NCBI RefSeq assembly: GCF_040546025.1
Contig: NZ_JBEPNA010000001.1
Span: 310,001 to 374,000 of the forward strand
From: Marisediminicola sp040546025
GTDB lineage: Bacteria > Actinomycetota > Actinomycetes > Actinomycetales > Microbacteriaceae
Direction of reading: 5' to 3'
Length of the DNA: 64,000 nucleotides
The position numbers were made by a program, and so were the translations under genes. Shown here piece after piece: positions 15,929 through 24,786 of this stretch; position 1 is the first letter of the stretch, and each line of letters begins with the position of its first letter. Below the pieces are notes generated by a model that saw only the letters and a list, made by a program, of their open reading frames with translations, was not told the origin of the DNA and ran no database searches.

Positions 15929-17182
15929 TCAGGTGTACCAGCTTGGCTCCGGGATCTCGCCGAGAAGCACATACTGGCCGACCTCACGCTTCTTGTAGGG
16001 CAGCGGATCGTGGAGGCTGTGCGTGCGCAGGTTGCGCCAGAAGATGTCCAGTCCCACACTGTTGGCGCTCGCCCTGGCCCCGGTGAGCTCGAACACGCGT
16101 GCGGCCGCCTCGAGCCCGTCCTCACTCGCGCGAAGCTTCGCCGCGGCCACGAGAACGGCGATCTCGCCCCTCCGACGCTCGGTGAGGTTGCCCCGATCGT
16201 CGTGCAGCACGGCACTGATCTGCGATCCGGCGCGATCCGCGAGCGCCTCGTCCGCCCAGAGCGTGGACTGCAGCTGCCCGTACCCCTCGAGGATGTACCA
16301 CTCCTCAGTGGCGCGCTCTTTGTCGTCGCCGCCGTAGGGCCAGGCCCTCGTCGAGGTGCGGGTGTACCCGGCGGCCGTGGCAATTGCACCCGCGGCAATC
16401 CCGAGGTAGAGGTTCGCGAAGACGAGCTGAATGGTGGGCACGTTGAGGGTGTTGTAGACGAGTGGCTGGAACACCTTCTCGGTGAACCCGGCGGCAGCGG
16501 CCCAGTCGACGCGCACGTCGCGGATCTCGACCGAGCCAGACTCGGTGAGGCGCTGGCCGAGGTTGTCCCAGTCGCCCGCGAACGCGATCCCGGGCTGGTC
16601 CGTCGGCACGATGGCGAAAATGTGGGTGTCGGTGCCAGTGAGCACGCCCTCGAGCACAGTCAGGTCCGAGATGCGTCCGCCGGTCGAGAACGACTTGCGG
16701 CCGTTGAAGACGAGTTCATCGCCGTCGTCGGTGATCGTCAGGTCGCCGTCGCGGGGGTTCACGGCACCGCCGAAGAGCAAGTTGCCGGCGGTGTAGAGCT
16801 CCTCGACCGCCGCGATCTGGGCGTCGGTCCCGACAAGCCGCGCGGCCCATGCCCACAGGTAGTGGTAGCCGAGCAACTGGCCGATGGAGCCGTCGGCGCT
16901 CGCAACGATCCGGATGACCCGGTATGCCGTCTCCCAGGTCTGTCCGCCCCCGCCGTGCCCGATCGGGCCGAGCAGCGTGACGAGCCCGGAGCGCTTGAGC
17001 AGGTCGACCTCGGCCCTCGGCGGGAGATTGGCGCGGTCCCGCTCGACGGCGTCCGCCGCGAGGATGTCGGCCACCTCCCGAGCGCGGTCCAGCCACGCCT
17101 CGGCGGCCGCGGGAGGTCGCTGGCCCTGCCACCGGTCGGAGAGGGCGGATGCTGCGGTGGCGGTTGCTGTGGTGGCGGTCAT
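15929..17182 (-). CDS. Acyl-CoA-dehydrogenase-fold flavin monooxygenase (DszC/SfnB-like)
   Basis: The 417-residue protein has the acyl-CoA dehydrogenase fold: an N-terminal helical domain, a middle beta domain (NGRKSFSTGGRISDLTV), and a C-terminal helical domain. The C-terminal NLRTHSLHDPLPYKKREVG is typical of DszC-type, reduced-flavin-dependent sulfur or nitrogen monooxygenases rather than true acyl-CoA dehydrogenases. These enzymes need a separate flavin reductase; the membrane flavoreductase next door is a different class. The ATG has GGGACGAG upstream. The substrate, perhaps an organosulfur compound, is inferred from family only. Confidence 0.78.
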   Translation of the reverse strand: MTATTATATAASALSDRWQGQRPPAAAEAWLDRAREVADILAADAVERDRANLPPRAEVDLLKRSGLVTLLGPIGHGGGGQTWETAYRVIRIVASADGSIGQLLGYHYLWAWAARLVGTDAQIAAVEELYTAGNLLFGGAVNPRDGDLTITDDGDELVFNGRKSFSTGGRISDLTVLEGVLTGTDTHIFAIVPTDQPGIAFAGDWDNLGQRLTESGSVEIRDVRVDWAAAAGFTEKVFQPLVYNTLNVPTIQLVFANLYLGIAAGAIATAAGYTRTSTRAWPYGGDDKERATEEWYILEGYGQLQSTLWADEALADRAGSQISAVLHDDRGNLTERRRGEIAVLVAAAKLRASEDGLEAAARVFELTGARASANSVGLDIFWRNLRTHSLHDPLPYKKREVGQYVLLGEIPEPSWYT

Positions 17183-17333
17183 TCTCGTCCCATCGGTTGG
17201 CTGTCGCGGTTATCCGACCCGCGGTTGTCCGACCCTACGCACCGCGCCGCGGCCGCGCGCGCAGGTGACGAAGTGGGGCAATTTGTGACCGAATGCGACT
17301 TCCGGGGTCGGGTGGTGACGCCGGTCTGCCGGG

Positions 17334-18836
17334 TCAGTACCCCGTGAAGTAGTCCGTCCGCACGCGTCTCACACCGGCGCCGCGCAGCGCCGCGCGAGCC
17401 CGTGCGATCGAGGTGGGCGAGCCGGAGACGAAGGCGGCGCGAGCCGTCAAGGCGGGCACCTCGGCGGCAAGCAGTTCGCTCGAGAGGGGTCCGGCGCCGA
17501 TCCAACGCCAGCTCGACGGCAGGTCGTCCGGCCGGGCCGGGCTCACGAGCAGTACGCGCTCCTCGCGGAGTTCCTCGCGGAAGGCGAGTTCCTCGAGCGT
17601 GCTGACGGCGTAGACGAGCACGGTGTCGCGCTCGACGCCCGCCGCGTGATCGCGGCCGAGTTGGCTCAGGAACGGGGTGATACCGATGCCGCCGGCGATG
17701 AGGAGCACGGGTTTCGAGGCATCGCGAGGGAGCAGGAAGTCGCCGCCGACCGCGGTTCCACGCACGCGCGCGCCCGCCTTCAGGTCGAGGAGCGCCCGCT
17801 TGAAGCTGCTGCCCGGCTGCGCCACCCGCAGCGCGAAGGCGACGGGGCCGTCGGTCGTCGGTGCCGAGGCGATGCTGAAGAAGCGCCGGCTGCCCCGTGC
17901 GTCGGCCCGCTGATGCGGCACGGTCAGCTCCATGTACTGGCCGGCACGGAACGCGACCGGCCGCTCCGGCTGGAACTTGAACTCCCACGAGGTCGGCGTG
18001 AGCTGCGTCTTGCCGAGGTAGGAGAGTCGGATCCCGCGGCGTTGCCCGGCGAGGAAGGCGAGGGCATTGCCGATGACGAGCGCGGTTTCGAACGACAGGA
18101 ACACCGGGCCGATCATGAACGGCACCGTGAACAACGCGCCGACGAGCGCCGCGATCGTGAGCTGCTGCCACCGTCGGGGTGCCATGGTGAGAGGCTCGCT
18201 GAGCATGAAGCCGACGAAGAAGATGATCGGATACGACGCGAAGGTGGTCGACACCGACTCGGCGACGCTTTGCCCGCTCGCGGTCAGCCGCGCGACGAGG
18301 ATCGACGCGCTCACGGCCACGAAAACGAGGCCCATGCTCAGCCGTCTGGTGCGATAGAGCACGAGGAATGCGCCGATGAGGGTGACCGGCAGCAGCGAGC
18401 TGGTGGCGACCCACCAGCCGGCCGACGGCAGCTGAAGCACGGCGACGAGGCTCGCGCCGGCCGCCGCCGGGTTGAGGATGTGGCGGCCGCGCACGGCGAT
18501 CAGGTACTTGGATGCCGTCGCGAGCACTCCCGCGATGGCGAGCGTGCCGAGCTCGGCCGGCTCGAGGGACGGGAGGAACAGGAAGAAGAGCAGGAGTCCC
18601 GTGATGATCGACGATTCCAGATGTGGCATCGTGCGGAAGACGAGGGCGAAGACGCGATTGGCCACGACCGTGCTCGCGAGGGCCACAGCGGCGCTCGCGA
18701 TCAGCTCGAGCGGCGTATAGAACAGCTCGCCGAGCACGGACAACACGAGCGCCGCGATGCCGGTGATCCCCAGCAGCAGTGTCACGAGGCGGTACATCGT
18801 GACGCGTCCGGTGACGCGATCGAGCCAGGCGGTCAT
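17334..18836 (-). CDS. NqrB/RnfD-like membrane protein fused to a ferredoxin-NADP reductase domain
   Basis: The 500-residue protein begins with roughly nine transmembrane segments (residues 15-270). They resemble the NQR2/RnfD/RnfE family, including LNPAAAGASLVAV, near which FMN is bound in that family. The second half is a cytosolic flavoreductase: an FAD site around FRAGQYMELTVP and RRFFSIASAP, and an NAD(P) site GGIGITPFLSQL. It could move electrons from NAD(P)H through the membrane. The ATG overlaps the stop of the ApbE gene. With ApbE and the FMN-binding lipoprotein it forms an extracytosolic flavin electron-transfer unit. Confidence 0.82.
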   Translation of the reverse strand: MTAWLDRVTGRVTMYRLVTLLLGITGIAALVLSVLGELFYTPLELIASAAVALASTVVANRVFALVFRTMPHLESSIITGLLLFFLFLPSLEPAELGTLAIAGVLATASKYLIAVRGRHILNPAAAGASLVAVLQLPSAGWWVATSSLLPVTLIGAFLVLYRTRRLSMGLVFVAVSASILVARLTASGQSVAESVSTTFASYPIIFFVGFMLSEPLTMAPRRWQQLTIAALVGALFTVPFMIGPVFLSFETALVIGNALAFLAGQRRGIRLSYLGKTQLTPTSWEFKFQPERPVAFRAGQYMELTVPHQRADARGSRRFFSIASAPTTDGPVAFALRVAQPGSSFKRALLDLKAGARVRGTAVGGDFLLPRDASKPVLLIAGGIGITPFLSQLGRDHAAGVERDTVLVYAVSTLEELAFREELREERVLLVSPARPDDLPSSWRWIGAGPLSSELLAAEVPALTARAAFVSGSPTSIARARAALRGAGVRRVRTDYFTGY

Positions 18837-19717
18837 GCGAAGATCTCCCCGTCGAATGCGGATGATTGCTCGAGCGAACCGCCCTGCAGCATCCGCACCC
18901 ATTCGAAGTCGAACTCGCGGGCGAGCCGTTCCGGTTCTCCGAAGAATAACGCGGTCGCGAGCCCGTCGGCGACGAGGCACGAGCTCGCGGTCACCCAGGT
19001 GGCAATGACCCGCCGGGTCGGCGCCCCGGTGAGCGCGTCGATGAGGTGGTGCGCGCCCGGCCACGCGCGCCGGTTTGAGGCGGATGCGCACAGGGCCCCG
19101 TCGCCGAGGAGGGCCACGCCGACCGCCTTGCTCGGGTCCAGAGGATGCTCGAGCGCGACCCGCAGGGGCCGCCCGCCGCGGTGCAGGAGATCGCCGCTCG
19201 CATCGATCGTCAATGCGGTGACCCCGCCCCGGACGAGGACCTCGGCGACGAGGTCGACGAGGTAGCCCTTGCCGGCCGCGCCGATGTCGAGCGTCACCGG
19301 GCGCGCGGTGTGCAGGGAGCGGCCGTCCCAGGAGATCGCCTCCTCCCAGCGGGGAACGGGGGAGATGTCGCCGCTCGGCCGTAGCGAGTAGGCGCTGTCG
19401 TAGCCCCACTGTTCGAGCGCCCGGCCGACCAGCGGCGTCATGGCGCCGTCCGTGCACTCGTAGAGCGTGCGGTACAGGTCGAGGATGGCCGGCGCGTCGT
19501 GCGATAGCTCGAAGCTGCCGCTGGAGACCGAGATCCGGTGCACGAGGGAATCGTTGCGGAACCTCGACCAGGCGAGGTCGAACTCCTCGACGCGGGCGCG
19601 CACGGCGGCCTCGAGTGGTGCTCCGAGCGGTTCGGCGCTGTCGATCTGCCAGCGCGTGCCGATCGCGTCGAAGCTGACGCTAGGCGTCGGCGTCAGCCTT
19701 GATCTGCGCGATGGCAT
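18833..19717 (-). CDS. apbE: FAD:protein FMN transferase
   Basis: ApbE attaches FMN covalently to Thr or Ser of target proteins outside the membrane. The 294-residue chain has the family pieces FDAIGTRWQID, MTPLVGRALEQWGYD, the DIGAAGKGYLVD core and ALTIDASGDLLHRG, and a late metal/FAD site TASSCLVADGLATAL. No clear signal peptide is seen, which is unusual for an extracytosolic enzyme; the start may be misplaced because the ATG lies 38 nt inside the upstream gene. Its target is most likely the FMN-binding lipoprotein encoded just upstream. Confidence 0.9.
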   Translation of the reverse strand: MPSRRSRLTPTPSVSFDAIGTRWQIDSAEPLGAPLEAAVRARVEEFDLAWSRFRNDSLVHRISVSSGSFELSHDAPAILDLYRTLYECTDGAMTPLVGRALEQWGYDSAYSLRPSGDISPVPRWEEAISWDGRSLHTARPVTLDIGAAGKGYLVDLVAEVLVRGGVTALTIDASGDLLHRGGRPLRVALEHPLDPSKAVGVALLGDGALCASASNRRAWPGAHHLIDALTGAPTRRVIATWVTASSCLVADGLATALFFGEPERLAREFDFEWVRMLQGGSLEQSSAFDGEIFA

Positions 19718-20108
19718 CGTTGAATCCGTCGCTCGTGAGCGAGGAGCCGGCGACCTTGTCGACCGCCAGCTGATCGATGTTCACGCCGACGACCTCGGCG
19801 GCGATGCCGTCCTCGAACTCGGTCTGGTAGCGGAGCGCGTTGCCAGCGGTCGCATTACCGGTGACCGTCACCTCGGTGACGGCGTTGCTCTCGAGCGTCA
19901 CCGTCACCTCGATCGACTCCGCGCCGCCCGGGCTCTGGTACTCGCCGGTGGCCGAGTACTCGCCGTCGGCATAGCTGCCGGTGGCCGTCGACGCATCGGC
20001 CGCGCCCGGGGTAGCGGTGCCGGATGCCGGTGTGCAGCCCACGAGCGTCGCCGCCACGGATAGCCCGCCGAGAGCGAAGGCGGCTCGACGTCGATGCGCG
20101 ATGTTCAC
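19680..20108 (-). CDS. FMN-binding domain lipoprotein (flavinylation target)
   Basis: The 142-residue protein has a twin-Arg/hydrophobic signal and a lipobox near VGCTPAS, so it is anchored on the outer face. The mature part is a single FMN_bind domain with GSYADGEYSATGEYQSPGG and the C-terminal AGSSLTSDGFNDAI, in which the Thr fits the site flavinylated by ApbE. The GTG start gives the signal directly. The gene leads the apbE and membrane flavoreductase genes with overlaps, so the three are likely one transcript. Confidence 0.85.
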   Translation of the reverse strand: MNIAHRRRAAFALGGLSVAATLVGCTPASGTATPGAADASTATGSYADGEYSATGEYQSPGGAESIEVTVTLESNAVTEVTVTGNATAGNALRYQTEFEDGIAAEVVGVNIDQLAVDKVAGSSLTSDGFNDAIAQIKADADA

Positions 20109-20320
20109 GGTGTCTCCTCGAGAGGGGTGGTGGGAGCCCCCATGAACATCATTCCGGTGCAGTGCTCGCAATTGCCTGACAATGGCTCCGGCGAAGAAGA
20201 TCTCACGTAACGAACAGGTCACGTTCCACCCACATTCGGGGGGCAGGTGCTTATCGTGTGGACAGCGCACAGACCCGACTGTTGCTCGACATCACCGTTC
20301 GTCATTTCTAAGGACTGTTA

Positions 20321-23300
20321 GTGAGCACATATCCGGGCCTCGCGCCCTCCCGCGTTCGTTTCCGTCGAATTATTGCGACCCTCGCGGCGAGCACCCTGCT
20401 CACCGCGGGGCTTGCCTCGACGGGAGCGCTGTCCGCCTCGGCATCCGAGGGCCTCATCCGGAGCGATCGCCAGGTGGCCTTCGAGCCCGGCCGCTACATC
20501 GTGACGCTGGCCGACGCGCCCGCCGCGACGTACACGGGTGGCACCGGCTCGCTGGAGCGCACCGCTCCCAGCGACGGCGACCAGCTCAACGCGAGCAAGC
20601 GCTCGGTGAAGAACTACAAGGCGTACCTGAACGGCAAGCAGAAGGACGTCGCAGCCTCCGTCGACGCCAGCGTCGAGTACTCGTACACGCTCGCACTCAA
20701 CGGCTTCTCGGCCACGCTCAGCGCCGAGCAGGCCGCGCGCCTCGCCCGCGACAAGAACGTTGTCGGGCTCGAGAAGGATGAGCTCAAGAAAATCACCGCA
20801 GCCACCACCTCGACCGACTTCCTCGGGTTGTCGGGTGAGAACGGCGTCTGGAACGCGACCGGCGGCGTCGCCACCGCGGGCGAGGGCGTCGTGCTGGGTG
20901 TGCTCGACACCGGCATCGCCCCCGAGAACCCCTCATTCGCCGGGTCCCCGTTAGGTACCTCGGCGGGCACCGCCCCGTTCTACTCGGGCGCGGGCCTCAC
21001 CTCCTTCGCCAAGGCCGACGGCGGCACCTTCGCCGGTGTCTGCCAGACCGGCCCCCAGTTCGGCACGGACGACTGCAGCACCAAGATCATCGGAGCCCGC
21101 TACTTCGTGAACGGCTTCGGCCAGGCCAACATCGGCAGCGCCGAGGCGGGGGAATACCTCTCTCCACGCGACGGAGACGGACACGGCTCGCACACCGGTT
21201 CGACCGCGGTCGGCAACACCAACGTCGACGCGTTCGTCGCCGGCGCCGCCTTCGGCCAGGTCTCGGGCGTCGCCCCGGCCGCGAAGATCGCCGCGTACAA
21301 GGTGTGCTGGTCCGGTGCCGACCCGGCCGCGACCGACGATGACGGATGCGCGTCGAGCGACCTCCTCGCCGGAATCGACGCGGCCGTCGCCGACGGCGTC
21401 GACGTCATCAACTTCTCGATCGGTGGCGGGGCGGCAACGTCGACGGTGTCCTCGACCGACCAGGCCTTCCTCGGGGCGGCCGCGGCCGGCATCTTTGTCG
21501 CCGCCTCCGCTGGTAACTCCGGCCCCGGAGCATCCACCCTCGACAACGCCGCGCCGTGGATCACCACCGTCGCCGCCTCGACGATTCCCACCTGGGAAGC
21601 GACGGTGCAGCTCGGCAACGGAGCGAGCTACGCGGGAGCATCCGTCACCGTCGACCGCACGGGCTCCCCGGCGCTCACCGGCCCGCTCGTCACGGCGACG
21701 TCCGTCGCCGTCAACGGCGCCGCGACTCCCGCGCTCTGCCTCCCCGGCGGGCTCGACCCGGCTCTCACCGCCGGCAAGATCGTGCTCTGCGAGCGTGGCG
21801 TCATTGCCAGGGTCGACAAGTCGGCCGAGGTCAAGCGCGCGGGCGGCATCGGCATGGTTCTCGTGAACGTCACGCCGAGTTCGCTCGACCTCGACGCGCA
21901 CTCGGTGCCGACCGTGCACCTCAACGCGCAGTATTACTCGGCGATCTCGGCCTACGCCGCGACGCCGGGGGCGACAGCGACATTCCAGCCTGACAACCTC
22001 ACCGCCGAGAGTGTTCCGACCCCACAGGTCGCCGGATTCTCGTCGCGGGGACCGGTGCTGGCCGACGGCAGCGACATTCTGAAGCCCGACATCTCCGCGC
22101 CCGGCGTGGCGATCCTCGCCTCGGGAGCCAACGCCGAGGGCGCGGCGCCGACCTGGGCGTTCCTCTCCGGAACGTCGATGTCGTCACCGCACATCGCCGG
22201 TCTCGCCGTGCTGTACCTCGGTGAGAAGCCGAACGCGACGCCCGCCGAGATCAAGTCCGCCATGATGACGAGTGCGTACAACACGGTCGACGAGAACGAC
22301 AATGGCATCACCGATCCGTTCGCCCAGGGCGCCGGCCACGTTGACCCGACGAAGTTCTTCGCGCCGGGCCTGCTCTACCTGAACGGCACGAGCGACTGGC
22401 TGTCGTACATCGAGGGCGCCGGGTACGACGTCATCGACCCGACGGTGCTGCCGATCGACCCGAGCAATCTGAACCTGGCGTCGATCGCCATCGGGGCCCT
22501 CACCGCCCCCGAGACGATCACCCGCACGGTCACCTCCACCCAGGCCGGCAGCTTCAGCGCATCCGTCTCGGGACTCTCCGGTATCTCGGCGACGGTCGAG
22601 CCCGCCACGCTCGACTTCGCCGCGGCGGGAGAGAGCAAGTCGTACACGGTGACGTTCGCGAGGACGGATGCCGCCCTCGACACGTTCGCGACCGGCGCCA
22701 TCGACTGGGTGAGCGGCGACACTGTCGTGCACAGCCCCGTCGCGGTGCAGCCGGTGACGATCGTGTCGCCGGGCAACGCCAGCGGCGAGGGCGTATCCGG
22801 CTCCGTCGACATCGAGGTCACCCCCGGTGGCAACGGCGACATCGCGCTCGCGACAACCGGGCTCACCGCCGGAACACTGCAGGCAGACCCGAACCGTGTG
22901 GAGAAGGAGCACTCCGGCTCCGGCGTCACGGGAGCCGCGTTCGACTACAGCGTCGCGATTCCGGCGGGGACATCCCTCGCCAGGTTCGACCTCGACTCGA
23001 TCGACGACACGGCCGACCTCGACCTGACCGTGTACCTGGTCGACAAGAAGGGCACGCCGATCACCGGTTGGCAGTCAGCGACGGGAGACGCCGATGAGCG
23101 TGTCGACATCTCCGACCCGGCCGCCGGCACCTACCTCGTCTATGTCGACGTGTACTCCGCCAGCACGGCGACCGCGTTCGACCTGACGACCTTCGCGGTC
23201 GCCCCCGGAGGCGCGCCGCTCACGCTCGCGCCGCCGGTGATCGCGGGCCAGCAGGGCGTCACGACGACCGTCACGGCATCGTGGTCGGGCCTCACCCCGT

Positions 23301-23647
23301 CGACGAGCTACCTGGGCGAGATCAGCTACGGCGGCACGGGAGCATCCACCCTGCTCGAGGTTGTCACCGGTGACCCGGTCGGCCCAGCCAACACGGTGTT
23401 GCCGGTCATCTCCGGCGACCCGGTGGTCGGTGGCAAGCTCAAGGCCACCGCCGGCGAGTGGGACGCGGACAGCCTCCGGTACGGCTACCAGTGGCAGCGC
23501 GACGGGGTCGACATCCCGCGCGCGACGAAGTCGACGTACAAGGTCGCCTCGGCCGACAAGGGCGCAGCGCTCACGGTCGTCGTGACCGCGACCGCGAATG
23601 ACCTTCCGGACGGAACCGCCACCTCGGCGCCGGTGACGATCAAGTAG
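20321..23647 (+). CDS. Secreted subtilisin-like serine protease (S8) with PA and C-terminal Ig-like domains
   Basis: The 1108-residue protein starts with a signal peptide (residues 1-43). An I9-type propeptide follows (about 55-160). The catalytic triad is Asp196 (VLGVLDTGI), His288 (DGDGHGSH) and Ser619 (SGTSMSSPH). A PA domain lies inside the catalytic domain (about 430-560). The rest is beta-rich: a fibronectin-like part, a pre-peptidase-like part (near 885-960) and a final Ig-like repeat (VLPVISGDPVVGGKL). No LPXTG or transmembrane tail is seen, so it is probably released. The GTG has AAGGAC 6 nt upstream. A hairpin terminator follows. Confidence 0.95.
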   Translation: MSTYPGLAPSRVRFRRIIATLAASTLLTAGLASTGALSASASEGLIRSDRQVAFEPGRYIVTLADAPAATYTGGTGSLERTAPSDGDQLNASKRSVKNYKAYLNGKQKDVAASVDASVEYSYTLALNGFSATLSAEQAARLARDKNVVGLEKDELKKITAATTSTDFLGLSGENGVWNATGGVATAGEGVVLGVLDTGIAPENPSFAGSPLGTSAGTAPFYSGAGLTSFAKADGGTFAGVCQTGPQFGTDDCSTKIIGARYFVNGFGQANIGSAEAGEYLSPRDGDGHGSHTGSTAVGNTNVDAFVAGAAFGQVSGVAPAAKIAAYKVCWSGADPAATDDDGCASSDLLAGIDAAVADGVDVINFSIGGGAATSTVSSTDQAFLGAAAAGIFVAASAGNSGPGASTLDNAAPWITTVAASTIPTWEATVQLGNGASYAGASVTVDRTGSPALTGPLVTATSVAVNGAATPALCLPGGLDPALTAGKIVLCERGVIARVDKSAEVKRAGGIGMVLVNVTPSSLDLDAHSVPTVHLNAQYYSAISAYAATPGATATFQPDNLTAESVPTPQVAGFSSRGPVLADGSDILKPDISAPGVAILASGANAEGAAPTWAFLSGTSMSSPHIAGLAVLYLGEKPNATPAEIKSAMMTSAYNTVDENDNGITDPFAQGAGHVDPTKFFAPGLLYLNGTSDWLSYIEGAGYDVIDPTVLPIDPSNLNLASIAIGALTAPETITRTVTSTQAGSFSASVSGLSGISATVEPATLDFAAAGESKSYTVTFARTDAALDTFATGAIDWVSGDTVVHSPVAVQPVTIVSPGNASGEGVSGSVDIEVTPGGNGDIALATTGLTAGTLQADPNRVEKEHSGSGVTGAAFDYSVAIPAGTSLARFDLDSIDDTADLDLTVYLVDKKGTPITGWQSATGDADERVDISDPAAGTYLVYVDVYSASTATAFDLTTFAVAPGGAPLTLAPPVIAGQQGVTTTVTASWSGLTPSTSYLGEISYGGTGASTLLEVVTGDPVGPANTVLPVISGDPVVGGKLKATAGEWDADSLRYGYQWQRDGVDIPRATKSTYKVASADKGAALTVVVTATANDLPDGTATSAPVTIK

Positions 23648-23657
23648 CAGCATCCTG

Positions 23658-23687
23658 AAGCGGCGGGGACTTCGGTCCCCGCCGCTT
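23658..23687 (+). terminator. Rho-independent-type terminator after the subtilase
   Basis: AAGCGGCGGGGAC at 23658-23670 pairs perfectly over 13 bp with GTCCCCGCCGCTT at 23675-23687, with a stable TTCG tetraloop. It starts 11 nt after the protease stop. There is no long T-tract, which is usual in high-GC Actinobacteria. Confidence 0.85.
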
Positions 23688-23822
23688 CTGTGTGCGCGGC
23701 CACCTGTGCCGCCCAGCGATCTGCGCGAGTTGCCCGAAAACGCTGCTTCAGGGAACTCCTTCAGGGGGCTTGGAGGCGACATAAGTGGGCAGTTCGAGGG
23801 TGGTGAGGGTCGTGCGCGGCGC

Positions 23823-24680
23823 TCACTTGAAGATGATCGTGCGGTCCCCATCGAGCAGAACTCGATTCTCAGCGAACCACTTCACCGCCTGGCTGAGCGT
23901 TCTCGACTCCTCGTCCTGACCGATCGCCACGAGCTCGAGCGTCGAGCGCGAGTGGTCCACGCGCACGACGTTCTGTTCGATGATCGGTCCCTCGTCGAGG
24001 TCGCTCGTGACGAAGTGTGCCGTCGCGCCGATGAGCTTGACGCCGCGCTGGTGGGCCTGCTTGTAAGGGTTCGCGCCCTTGAACCCGGGCAGGAAGGAGT
24101 GGTGGATGTTGATGATCCTGCCGCCCAGTCGCGCGCACAGCTCCGGCGACAGGATCTGCATGTACCGGGCGAGCACCACGAGCTCGATGTCGTGCTCGTC
24201 GACGGCGCGCAGGATCCGCTCCTCGAATTCGGCCTTCTCGGCGGCATTCGTGACCGGATGCCCCTCGAACGGCACGGAGTAGAACTCGGCCAGGGAGGCG
24301 AGTTCGCCATGGTTGCTGAGCACGAGCGGAAGCTCGATCGGCAGCTGGCCCGCCCGCTGCCGGAACAGCAGGTCGTTGAGGCAGTGCGCCGCGGTTGAGA
24401 CGAGCACGAGCGTGCGCAGCGGGCGTCCGACGACGTCGAGCTGCCAGATCATCGTGTACCGCTGCGTGACCGGCAACAGCGCCGCCTCGAATCGCTCGCG
24501 CGGCGCGTCGGACTCGACCTGCAGGCGCATGAAGAAGGTGCCGGTGCCGTCGCTGGAGAACTGCTGCGACTCGGTGATGTTGCCTCCGGCCGAAACGATC
24601 GCGCCACTGATCGCGTGCACGATCCCTGGACGGTCTTCGCAGACGAGGGTGAGGATCCAGTGGGTCGGGGAGTGAGTCAC
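23823..24680 (-). CDS. purU: Formyltetrahydrofolate deformylase
   Basis: PurU hydrolyses 10-formyl-THF to THF and formate and balances C1-folate pools. The 285-residue protein has an N-terminal ACT domain (ILTLVCEDRPGIVHAISG, residues 9-26). The formyltransferase-like catalytic domain has Asn191 and His193 in NIHHSFLPGFKGANPY and Asp229 in SDLDEGPIIEQ. The GTG start has a TACGCT box 6 nt upstream, which suggests a leaderless mRNA. The gene is divergent from an MFS exporter. Confidence 0.96.
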   Translation of the reverse strand: MTHSPTHWILTLVCEDRPGIVHAISGAIVSAGGNITESQQFSSDGTGTFFMRLQVESDAPRERFEAALLPVTQRYTMIWQLDVVGRPLRTLVLVSTAAHCLNDLLFRQRAGQLPIELPLVLSNHGELASLAEFYSVPFEGHPVTNAAEKAEFEERILRAVDEHDIELVVLARYMQILSPELCARLGGRIINIHHSFLPGFKGANPYKQAHQRGVKLIGATAHFVTSDLDEGPIIEQNVVRVDHSRSTLELVAIGQDEESRTLSQAVKWFAENRVLLDGDRTIIFK

Positions 24681-24686
24681 CTGCCC

Positions 24687-24692
24687 AGCGTA
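24687..24692 (-). promoter_or_regulatory. Candidate -10 box, leaderless purU
   Basis: On the minus strand TACGCT is followed by 6 nt and the GTG of purU. A GTGACA that could serve as -35 lies 19 nt further upstream, a slightly long spacer. Confidence 0.45.
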
Positions 24693-24786
24693 TTGGCCCC
24701 TGCGGTACTCTTGTCACGATGGCGCCACACCGCTCCATCCCGCGGACGGCGTCACGCTCCACACCCACAGGAAAGTTCCTCTTCCT

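Noticed and set aside
23688..23822. The CTTCAGGGAACTCC stretch as another copy of the ATTCAGGAGT element
   Set aside because: It shares only a few bases with the core, lacks the inverted partner, and may be chance similarity.
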